Below are positions 1 to 5,304 of a stretch of 6,121 bases of DNA, in pieces. The notes below the pieces were generated by a model. It had not been told where the DNA came from. It made no database searches and worked only from the letters and a program-made list of their open reading frames with translations. Every line of letters starts with the position of its first letter. The first letter of the stretch is position 1. This DNA comes from Rhodospirillales bacterium (lineage in GTDB: Bacteria > Pseudomonadota > Alphaproteobacteria > ATCC43930 > CGMCC-115725): assembly GCA_015654725.1 (NCBI GenBank), contig JAATGI010000232.1, forward strand, positions 1 to 6,121, in the 5' to 3' direction. Made by a program: the position numbers and the translations under genes.

Positions 1-56
1 GGCGCGGCGAGCGCGATCAGAACCGCCACGATAACGGCGCACCATGCCCTGCTCAT
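1..56 (-). CDS. 5' end of an exported or membrane-anchored protein (partial, runs off left edge)
   Basis: Only the first 18 codons are visible, reading MSRAWCAVIVAVLIALAA. The short basic start (R3) followed by an unbroken hydrophobic stretch is what a signal peptide or N-terminal membrane anchor looks like. The ATG is preceded at 60-66 on the minus strand by AGGGGGG, a plausible ribosome binding site although only about 3 nt from the start codon. It starts 14 nt after the stop of the upstream minus-strand gene, so the two are probably co-transcribed. Cys6 lies inside the hydrophobic run, not in an obvious lipobox. The function cannot be inferred from this fragment. Confidence 0.6.
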   Translation of the reverse strand, partial: MSRAWCAVIVAVLIALAA

Positions 57-70
57 ATTCCCCCCTAGAC

Positions 71-688
71 TTATTTCTCCGTGAACGCGATCCTCAACGC
101 GTCGCCATCGGAACTTTTCTCGTTCGTCATCGCGAGCTCGCTGTGGCCGAGCATCTGTCGATAGGACGGACGGGCACCCGCATATGTCTCGTATCCGGCG
201 CTCGACGTTTCGGGGAGGTCGGGCTTTTTATATCCGGGGCCGACGATGACGGTCCCCGACGATTGCGGCCGGTATTCTATTTCGGCCGTCAGCGTTTTAA
301 GCTCGCTCGCATCGGGCGCCGGCGGCGCGTCGCCCAGAAAGCTCTTGGCGATGTCGCTGGCGAAGGGCATGTCCTTCGGGCTGTCGATGAACGAGCGCAG
401 CAGAACCAGATCGATCCGGCGCACCACGCCGCTCGAATCGACCGTGGCCGCGACCGTGGTCAATTGGTGGAAGCGCGGCCCGCTCGGTTTGTAACTGACG
501 GTCCGGCCACCGTCGGCGTTGGGCTTAGTCGCGGTTTCGACGAGGTTGAACCAATTGAAGAATCCGCTCTTCAGGACTTCGGCGAGCGGTTGGCCCAGAA
601 ATCCCGCCGGCGGATCGTCGGCCGAAGCGGTCGTCGCTAGGCCGGCGCCGATCAGGATGGCAGCCGTGAGAAATGCCATTTTGAACAT
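71..688 (-). CDS. Exported protein of unknown function, 205 aa
   Basis: I do not recognise the family. Residues 1-23 form a clear Sec signal peptide: K3, a hydrophobic core AFLTAAILIGAGLA, then TASA with predicted cleavage before D24. The mature part is about 182 aa, with no further membrane segment and no cysteine, so a soluble periplasmic or secreted protein is likely. The middle (about residues 60-105) alternates hydrophobic and polar residues as in beta strands (RTVSYKPSG, LTTVAATVDSSGVVRRIDLVLL). The C-terminal third is rich in Pro, Gly and Tyr. The ATG at 688 was chosen because starting at the next Met (679) would lose the only positive charge of the signal peptide. No good ribosome binding site lies at the usual distance; a purine-rich stretch sits about 18-30 nt upstream. 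It is first in a likely two-gene minus-strand operon with the gene that leaves the window at the left. The overlapping plus-strand frame has no recognisable features. Confidence 0.72.
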   Translation of the reverse strand: MFKMAFLTAAILIGAGLATTASADDPPAGFLGQPLAEVLKSGFFNWFNLVETATKPNADGGRTVSYKPSGPRFHQLTTVAATVDSSGVVRRIDLVLLRSFIDSPKDMPFASDIAKSFLGDAPPAPDASELKTLTAEIEYRPQSSGTVIVGPGYKKPDLPETSSAGYETYAGARPSYRQMLGHSELAMTNEKSSDGDALRIAFTEK

Positions 689-762
689 GCCGATGGGACG
701 AGCCCACCCCTTCCCCCTTGCGTTACGCCGATCCTAGCACGAAAGTTCGGGCAAGAAATTGC

Positions 763-768
763 GAGGGA
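763..768 (+). promoter_or_regulatory. Ribosome binding site of the dioxygenase gene
   Basis: GAGGGA lies 5 nt before the ATG at 774. It decides the start: the same frame could open at a TTG at 759, but that codon would precede this site and has no site of its own. Confidence 0.7.
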
Positions 769-773
769 CGCCC

Positions 774-1772
774 ATGACCGAGATTTGCCGCCATCGCATC
801 GAGCATGCGAGCGCCTGGACCAGCGCCGCCATCGGCGGCAAGGCCGGATTGCTGCGGCGCATCGGCGATGAGGAGGTCGCGGCGATCGACGAATTGCTGG
901 CCCGCAACCGGGGGCGCGCCGCGATCGATATTACCCGCGCCGATTTCGACCATGCCGCCGTCAACGCCATGATGGCTGAAGCGCGCGAGGCACTCCTGAA
1001 CGGGCGCGGCGCGATCGTCCTGGCGCATCCCGAGATCGGCCGTTATGCACGCGAGGACTACGAGCGGCTTTATTGGGGCCTCGGCACGCATCTGGGCACG
1101 GGCATGGCGCAAAGCCGCTTGGGCGACAAGATCGGCTATGTCCGCAAGGACGAGGACAATCCCACCGGCCGCGGCTATCTCGGCGACCAGGAGCTGCGGC
1201 CGCACACCGATTTCCACGAAATCATGTCGCTTGCTTCGGTCGAGAAGGCGGCGAGCGGCGGCGACAGCGGCCTCGTCAGCAGCGTGGCGCTGCATAATGA
1301 AATACTGGCGACCCGGCCCGATCTGCTGCCGGCGCTGTATGAAGGCTTCTATCACGGCCATAACCCGAAGGCCGGCACGGTCGGGCGCGCGGTATCGCCG
1401 CACAAGGTTCCGATCTATTGCTATGTCGACGGCCGGGTGAGCTGCTACTACCACACCATCTTCATGCGCTTCGCCACCGAGATCATGGGCCGGCCGTTTC
1501 CGCCCGAACTGGCCGAGGCGATGGCCTATCTCAACCAATTGGCGGTGCGGCCGGACATTCAGGCGAATTTCATGCTCGAGCCCGGCGAGATGATGTTCTG
1601 GCACAACTGGACCAATTTTCATTCGCGCACGGCCTTCGCCAATTCGCCGACGCAAAAAAGATTGCTGTTCCGGCTCTGGCTCAATGTCGAGCATGGCCGC
1701 GCGGTGGCGCCCGAAATCGCCGAGCGCGCCAGGCTCATCGACCGCGACCATGAAGAACTCAAAGCCGCTTAG
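774..1772 (+). CDS. TauD/TfdA-family Fe(II)/2-oxoglutarate-dependent dioxygenase
   Basis: This 332-aa protein has the layout of the TauD/TfdA family, cytoplasmic enzymes that couple decarboxylation of 2-oxoglutarate to hydroxylation or oxidative cleavage of an organic substrate. The proximal iron-binding pair is H144-x-D146, in LRPHTDFHE. The distal iron-binding His is H283 in NFHSRTAF, and the Arg that would bind the 2-oxoglutarate carboxylate is R300 in RLLFRLWL (R296 is the alternative). The family's Gly-rich approach to the first motif (GRGYLGDQE) is present, and length is slightly above the roughly 280-300 aa of E. coli TauD. There is no signal peptide. The start is the ATG with a strong ribosome binding site. 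It is followed after 15 nt by an acyl-CoA synthetase gene, so the two probably share a transcript. The substrate is unknown: taurine or 2,4-D is not supported, because no sulfonate transporter or aromatic pathway genes are nearby. Family assignment is confident; the specific reaction is not. Confidence 0.88.
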   Translation: MTEICRHRIEHASAWTSAAIGGKAGLLRRIGDEEVAAIDELLARNRGRAAIDITRADFDHAAVNAMMAEAREALLNGRGAIVLAHPEIGRYAREDYERLYWGLGTHLGTGMAQSRLGDKIGYVRKDEDNPTGRGYLGDQELRPHTDFHEIMSLASVEKAASGGDSGLVSSVALHNEILATRPDLLPALYEGFYHGHNPKAGTVGRAVSPHKVPIYCYVDGRVSCYYHTIFMRFATEIMGRPFPPELAEAMAYLNQLAVRPDIQANFMLEPGEMMFWHNWTNFHSRTAFANSPTQKRLLFRLWLNVEHGRAVAPEIAERARLIDRDHEELKAA

Positions 1773-1774
1773 GT

Positions 1775-1780
1775 GGGGGA
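1775..1780 (+). promoter_or_regulatory. Ribosome binding site of the acyl-CoA synthetase gene
   Basis: GGGGGA lies 7 nt before the GTG at 1788; the overlapping AGGTGG at 1771-1776 could also pair with 16S rRNA. It favours GTG 1788 over the in-frame GTG at 1773, which directly abuts the upstream stop codon and would overlap this site. Confidence 0.55.
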
Positions 1781-1787
1781 TGGAAAC

Positions 1788-3389
1788 GTGAACGAGAATT
1801 ACGCCTCGATCTACGAGGCCATCGCCGACGCCATGCCCGACGCGGTGGCGCTGGTGCAAGGCGACCGCCGCGTCGCCTGGCGCGCGTTGGACGAGCGCGC
1901 CGCGCGTCTCGCCGGCCATTTCGCCAAGGCGGGGCTGCGGCCGGGCGACCGCGTCGCCATCGTGCTGTGGAATTCGGTCGAGTATGTCGAGGCGCTGATC
2001 GGCACGGCGAAGGCGCGCCTCACGCCGGTCAATATCAATTACCGCTCCAGCGTCAACGAGCTGCGTTACCTCCTGGAAAAAGGCGAGGCGAAGGGCATCG
2101 TATTCCATCGCTCCGTCGGCGGAACGGTTGCCGAGGCGGCGGCGGGTCTCAAATGCCTGCTCGCGGTCGAAGACGGTTCCGGCGTCGCCGCGCCGGCGGG
2201 AAGCGTCGATTACGCGGTGGCAATCGCGGCCGCGACGCCGGCGCCGGGTATCGAGCGAGGCGGCGACGACCAGCTCATCGTCTTCACCGGCGGCACCACC
2301 GGCATGCCCAAGGCGGTGCTGTGGCGCCACAGCATCCTGGTCAGCCTGCTTACCCGCAACGCCGCCATTCCCGCCAGCACGCCCGACGAGATCGTATCGC
2401 GGGCGACGAGCGCGCGGCGCGACGGCGCGGCGCCAATCGCGTTCATCCTGCCGCCGCTGATGCACTCGACGGGCCTGCTCGGCACCTTGGGCGCGCTGGC
2501 GCAAGGCGGCACCGTGGTTTTCAGCGGGTCGCGCTCGCTCGATCCCGATCTGGTGTGGCGCGAGACGAAACGCGAGCGGGTCAAGAGCATGACGATCGTC
2601 GGCGACGTGTTCGCGCGGCCGCTGCTCGACGCGCTGCGCCGGCTCGATCCGGCGGAGGCGCGCGCCTCGGCCGCGAGCCTCAAGACCATGCAAAGCGTCG
2701 GCGTGCGCTGGAGCGCCGATGTGAAGGAGGATTTGCTCGAATTCGGCGACATCGCGCTGATCGATGTGCTGGCGTCGAGCGAAGGCGGGCCGGTGGCGCG
2801 TTCGGAGACCACCAAGAGCAACAAGCAAGTGATCGCGAAGTTCGAATTGATCCCCGGCACTTGGCTGATGGACGAGAATGGCGAGCGCGTGCCGTTCAAT
2901 TCCGGCCGCGTCGGCATGCTGGTCTCCGCCGGGATTTTGCCCGAGGGCTATCTCGGCGAGGCGGGCGACGGCAAAAGCGGCACCTTCCGCGTGATCGAGG
3001 GCCGGCGCTATGTCGTCACCGGCGACTGGGCGCGCGCCGAATTGGACGGAACGATCACGCTGATCGGGCGCGGCAGCAGCGTCATCAATACCGGCGGCGA
3101 GAAAGTCTATGCCGACGAGATCGAGAAAGTGATCGCCGCGCATCCCGCCGTCGCCGATGTGATCGTCGCCGGCGTGCCCGATCCGCGCTGGGGCCAGGTC
3201 ATCGGCGCGGTGGTTGCGATCCGCCCCGGCGCCGCGATGCGCGAGGACGAAATCGTCGCCCATGTCGGCGAGCAGCTCGCCGGCTACAAGAAGCCGCGCA
3301 AGGTGCGCTTCGTCGAGACCATCGAGCGCAAGGCGACCGGCAAGGCCGACCGCCAATGGGCGACCGAGCTGCTCGCCTCGTCGCGCTAG
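1788..3389 (+). CDS. AMP-forming acyl-CoA synthetase (ANL superfamily)
   Basis: This 533-aa enzyme should activate a carboxylic acid with ATP to an acyl-adenylate and then form its CoA thioester in the cytoplasm. The adenylation core is complete. The phosphate-binding loop TGGTTGMPK is at residues 167-175, the adenine-contacting segment ASSEGG at 329-334 (in place of the more usual YGxTE), the ribose-binding Asp in VVTGDW at D413, the hinge and A8 region GRGSSVINTGGEKVY at 427-441, and the catalytic Lys in KATGKADR at K519. Length is normal for the family. The extended P-loop reading TGMPKAVLWRH resembles the TGMPKGVMWR form of actinobacterial FadD3/FadD19-type ligases for sterol-derived or bulky acids; this is a motif-level similarity only and does not fix the substrate. 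The GTG start was chosen by its ribosome binding site; an in-frame GTG 15 nt earlier is possible. It lies 15 nt after the dioxygenase gene, which suggests one operon and one pathway. No clear terminator follows. Confidence 0.9.
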   Translation: MNENYASIYEAIADAMPDAVALVQGDRRVAWRALDERAARLAGHFAKAGLRPGDRVAIVLWNSVEYVEALIGTAKARLTPVNINYRSSVNELRYLLEKGEAKGIVFHRSVGGTVAEAAAGLKCLLAVEDGSGVAAPAGSVDYAVAIAAATPAPGIERGGDDQLIVFTGGTTGMPKAVLWRHSILVSLLTRNAAIPASTPDEIVSRATSARRDGAAPIAFILPPLMHSTGLLGTLGALAQGGTVVFSGSRSLDPDLVWRETKRERVKSMTIVGDVFARPLLDALRRLDPAEARASAASLKTMQSVGVRWSADVKEDLLEFGDIALIDVLASSEGGPVARSETTKSNKQVIAKFELIPGTWLMDENGERVPFNSGRVGMLVSAGILPEGYLGEAGDGKSGTFRVIEGRRYVVTGDWARAELDGTITLIGRGSSVINTGGEKVYADEIEKVIAAHPAVADVIVAGVPDPRWGQVIGAVVAIRPGAAMREDEIVAHVGEQLAGYKKPRKVRFVETIERKATGKADRQWATELLASSR

Positions 3390-3475
3390 GCCCTAGACCG
3401 ACTCGGTTGCGGCCGTTCCTAACGGATGCTTCATGACTTCGTCCCGGCCCGCATGACGATAATTTAACGCGAATA

Positions 3476-3501
3476 GGAACCCGCCAAGGGGGATATGCGT
3501 T
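3476..3501 (+). promoter_or_regulatory. EcfG-type (general stress response) promoter
   Basis: GGAAC at 3476-3480 is separated by 17 nt from CGTT at 3498-3501. This matches the promoter pattern GGAAC-N16/17-CGTT known for the alphaproteobacterial EcfG/SigT/RpoE2 sigma factors, which are controlled by the PhyR-NepR partner switch. Transcription would start at about 3508-3511, giving an untranslated leader of roughly 45 nt before the LTXXQ gene at 3554. The match was read by eye. Confidence 0.6.
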
Positions 3502-3553
3502 CGACCGCCATCCTAGAACTAGCATCAACATTCGATCCGCGAGGAGAGCACAG

Positions 3554-4048
3554 ATGACGTCGTTCAAGGTATCGGTTTCGGCATTGGCGCTGATGGCGCT
3601 GACCGCGGGCGGGTTTGCCGCGGCAACGTTGGTGCCGACCGATCTTCATGCCCAAACCAATCAGACCGCTCCGGCCGATTCGGCGCCGAAGCATCAGCAC
3701 CGCAATTTCGATCCGACCCGCCATGTCGAGGGCCGCATCGCCTATCTCAAGGCGGAGCTGAAGATCACGCCGGCGCAGGAAGCGGATTTCGGCAAGGTTG
3801 CCGATGCGATGCGCGCCAACGCCAAGGAACGCGCGGCCGCGTTCGCGCAATTCCGCCAGAATCACGACAAGCCCAAGACCGCGGTCGATCGGCTGACAAT
3901 GCGCGAGCAGATGACGCGCATGCGCGCCGAGCAAGAGGCGCGTTCGCTGGCGGCGTTCAAGCCGCTCTACGACAGCCTGACGCCGGACCAGAAGCAGATC
4001 GCGGATAATATGACGGCGCCGCATCGGGGCCACGGTCGTCGCGGCTAA
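3554..4048 (+). CDS. Periplasmic LTXXQ-motif (Spy/CpxP-like) protein, 164 aa
   Basis: Residues 1-33 form a signal peptide: K5, hydrophobic VSALALMALTAGGFAAATL, and a likely cleavage in LHA before Q34. The mature protein is mostly helical and charged, and carries two copies of the family motif: ITPAQ at 71-75 and LTPDQ at 142-146. This arrangement is typical of the Spy/CpxP group, small periplasmic helical proteins that act as ATP-independent chaperones or modulators of envelope stress signalling. Spacing and length are normal. Histidines cluster just after the signal peptide (H47, H49, H57) and at the C-terminus (H157, H160), so metal binding is possible but unproven. The ATG has a strong ribosome binding site, GAGGAG at 3541-3546, 7 nt upstream. 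The gene stands alone, with an EcfG-type promoter in front and a hairpin behind, suggesting induction by the general stress response. Family assignment is good; chaperone activity is inferred. Confidence 0.85.
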   Translation: MTSFKVSVSALALMALTAGGFAAATLVPTDLHAQTNQTAPADSAPKHQHRNFDPTRHVEGRIAYLKAELKITPAQEADFGKVADAMRANAKERAAAFAQFRQNHDKPKTAVDRLTMREQMTRMRAEQEARSLAAFKPLYDSLTPDQKQIADNMTAPHRGHGRRG

Positions 4049-4079
4049 GCAGCGGGTTCACGCCACGGGGGCGGAGCAG

Positions 4080-4113
4080 CAGCCGGGTCTTGGCCTCACG
4101 GCCGGCCCGGCTG
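4080..4113 (+). terminator. Probable intrinsic terminator of the LTXXQ gene
   Basis: A GC-rich inverted repeat begins 32 nt after the LTXXQ stop codon. Ten outer base pairs (CAGCCGGGTC with GGCCCGGCTG, one G-U) and four inner pairs (GGCC with GGCC) enclose a TCAC loop, with a TT bulge on the left arm. The sequence after it, TGGTTTATT, is only moderately T-rich, so termination may be partial. On the minus strand no T-run follows, so it is less likely to serve the tRNA. Confidence 0.5.
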
Positions 4114-4250
4114 TGGTTTATTCGCCGTCCCAACGATCGAGGCTGTCGCCGCGGCGGCCGAGGAACCGCATGCCGCGCGGCCGGCCGTCAGGCCCCGGCG
4201 GCTCGGACCCGGTAGACGCCGAATTTTCTGCTGGATGGGCCGATCCGTGC

Positions 4251-4337
4251 TGGTGCGGTCGAGAAGACTCGAACTTCCACGGGATTTCTCCCACAGCGAC
4301 CTCAACGCTGCGCGTCTACCAATTCCGCCACGACCGC
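4251..4337 (-). tRNA. tRNA-Leu (anticodon GAG)
   Basis: The minus strand folds into a class II tRNA of 87 nt including an encoded CCA end. The acceptor stem GCGGTCG pairs perfectly with CGACCGC, followed by discriminator A and CCA at 4251-4253. The D arm contains AATTGGTAGAC. The anticodon stem CAGCG/CGCTG holds the loop TTGAGGT, with anticodon GAG reading CUC (and CUU) leucine codons. The long variable arm pairs GGGA with TCCC, as expected for tRNA-Leu. The T arm GGAAG-TTCGAGT-CTTCT is intact with one G-U pair. Nothing in the sequence suggests a pseudogene, and no integrated element abuts its 3' end within the window. Confidence 0.96.
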
Positions 4338-4352
4338 GATCGATGGCCGCGC

Positions 4353-4381
4353 TCCTTAGCAAATCCGCAGTGCCTCGGCAA
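4353..4381 (-). promoter_or_regulatory. Probable sigma-70 promoter of tRNA-Leu
   Basis: On the minus strand TTGCCG (4376-4381) and TAAGGA (4353-4358) are separated by exactly 17 nt. The -10 element ends 15 nt before the mature tRNA, which would give a leader of about 8 nt. The position and spacing are what a stable-RNA promoter needs; the -10 hexamer is a moderate match to TATAAT. Confidence 0.5.
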
Positions 4382-4437
4382 GCCAGCCGCGCCTTGCCGC
4401 GCGGCAAAGGTCTCGGACAGCACTCGCCGCGCGAAGC

Positions 4438-4466
4438 TTGTGCAAGTCGGGCAAGGTTGGTCTATG
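4438..4466 (+). promoter_or_regulatory. Possible sigma-70 promoter of lipB
   Basis: TTGTGC (4438-4443) and TCTATG (4461-4466) are spaced by 17 nt on the plus strand, about 50 nt before the lipB start. Both hexamers are weak matches, so this is a tentative call supported mainly by position and spacing. It is back-to-back with the tRNA-Leu promoter. Confidence 0.3.
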
Positions 4467-4516
4467 GTCGCGGCGACGGACGTCCCATCGACCCCATCCC
4501 GCCCCATCCACAAACG

Positions 4517-5182
4517 ATGCCTGGCCCAGAGCCGAGCATAGCCACGATCGAATGGCGCACGAGCGGCGCGCCCGTGCCCTATGACGTCGCGGTGGCGGCG
4601 ATGGAGGCGCGGGTCGAAGCGATTCGCGCCGGCGCCGCGCCCGAACTGGTCTGGCTGTTGGAGCATCCGCCGCTTTACACCGCCGGCACCGGAACCGAGC
4701 CCTCCGACCTCATCGATCCCGATTTCCTGCCGGTGTTTCAAACCGGGCGCGGCGGCAAGCTCACCTATCACGGGCCAGGGCAACGAATCGCCTATGTCAT
4801 GCTCGACCTGGAGCGGCGCGGTGGCGATCTTCGCGCCTATATCCGGAATCTCGAGGCGTGGATCGTCCACGCGCTGGCGTGCTTCGGCCTCAAGGGCGAG
4901 CGCCGCGAGGGACGCGTCGGCATTTGGGTCGCGCATGCCGACGGCAGCGAAGCCAAGATCGCCGCGATCGGCGTGCGCGTTCGTCATTGGGTGAGTTATC
5001 ACGGCATCTCGGTCAATCTCGATCCCGATCTTTCGCATTATCGCGGCATCGTGCCCTGCGGCGTGCGCGAGCACGGCGTGACCTCGATCAAGGCCGAGGG
5101 CGTTGTCGCCGATCTGGCGGCGCTCGACCGCGCGCTCAAATCGACCTTCGGCGAGGTGTTCGCGGCTCGTGCCGGCGCATAA
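4517..5182 (+). CDS. lipB: Octanoyl-[acyl-carrier-protein]:protein N-octanoyltransferase LipB
   Basis: LipB moves the octanoyl group from octanoyl-ACP to the lipoyl-domain lysine of 2-oxoacid dehydrogenases and the glycine cleavage H protein; LipA then inserts sulfur to make lipoate. The 221-aa protein has the family's landmarks in order: LLEHPPLYTAGT (47-58), the signature RGGKLTYHGPGQ (78-89), EGRVGIWV (131-138), the catalytic Lys K147 in AKIAAIGVR, YHGISVNLDPDL (161-172), and the acyl-accepting Cys C181 in IVPCG, followed by GVTSI (187-191). The catalytic Cys/Lys pair is therefore intact. The frame stays open upstream across the tRNA, but the ATG at 4517 places the conserved region at the usual distance from the N-terminus. 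No clear ribosome binding site precedes it (CCATCCACAAACG), so translation initiation may rely on an unstructured leader. The gene stands alone and is immediately followed by a hairpin-rich repeat. lipA is not in the window. Confidence 0.95.
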   Translation: MPGPEPSIATIEWRTSGAPVPYDVAVAAMEARVEAIRAGAAPELVWLLEHPPLYTAGTGTEPSDLIDPDFLPVFQTGRGGKLTYHGPGQRIAYVMLDLERRGGDLRAYIRNLEAWIVHALACFGLKGERREGRVGIWVAHADGSEAKIAAIGVRVRHWVSYHGISVNLDPDLSHYRGIVPCGVREHGVTSIKAEGVVADLAALDRALKSTFGEVFAARAGA

Positions 5183-5185
5183 ACA

Positions 5186-5253
5186 GCCCCCTCCCAACCC
5201 TTCCCCGCGCGCGGGGAAGGGAAGCAAAGGCGAACGCCTTTGCGGGTGGGGGC
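5186..5253. repeat. 68-nt element with three-way-junction symmetry, likely dispersed intergenic repeat
   Basis: The element consists of three nested inverted repeats. An outer stem pairs GCCCCCTCCC (5186-5195) with GGGTGGGGGC (5244-5253), nine of ten positions matching. Inside it, after AA linkers on both sides, lie a perfect 24-nt palindrome at 5198-5221 (half-site CCCTTCCCCGCG) and a hairpin at 5224-5243 (GCAAAGGCG paired with CGCCTTTGC around AA). The fold is a symmetric cruciform or three-way junction. It begins 3 nt after the lipB stop codon and ends 51 nt before the protease start. No T-run follows, so it is not a classical terminator, but it could stabilise the lipB transcript end or attenuate read-through. 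Short, C-run-flanked hairpin repeats of this style are common between genes of Alphaproteobacteria; only one copy is present here, so dispersal is inferred. Confidence 0.6.
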
Positions 5254-5304
5254 ACTGCACTCGACCACTGGCCAATAGCCAAGGCGCGGCCTAGATTTCG
5301 CACC

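Noticed and set aside
44..640. A 198-codon plus-strand frame opposite the exported unknown protein
   Set aside because: The minus-strand frame begins with a proper signal peptide and sits in an operon-like arrangement; the plus-strand frame is Arg-rich with no recognisable features.
700..722. C-rich stretch AGCCCACCCCTTCCCCC in the divergent region as a second copy of the 68-nt repeat
   Set aside because: Only a short C-run resembles the repeat arms; neither internal hairpin is present.
723..3356. An 877-codon open frame on the minus strand opposite the dioxygenase and acyl-CoA synthetase genes
   Set aside because: It is low-complexity, rich in Arg, Asp, His and Ala, and crosses two plus-strand genes that have complete catalytic motifs. 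Long antisense frames are a usual by-product of GC-rich third positions.
3397..3424. Small hairpins (ACCGA/TCGGT and CCGTT/AACGG) after the acyl-CoA synthetase gene as an intrinsic terminator
   Set aside because: The stems are only five base pairs and no T-run follows.
4235..4516. A longer N-terminus for LipB extending through the tRNA region
   Set aside because: The frame is open by chance across the tRNA complement. Known LipB proteins start close to the ATG at 4517, and the extension has no conserved sequence.
4113..4541. A 142-codon plus-strand frame between the LTXXQ gene and lipB
   Set aside because: It is antisense to the tRNA-Leu and overlaps the start of lipB; no ribosome binding site or domain supports it.
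4316..5275. A 319-codon minus-strand frame opposite lipB
   Set aside because: It overlaps lipB, whose catalytic Lys and Cys are intact, runs through the structured repeat, and enters the tRNA gene.
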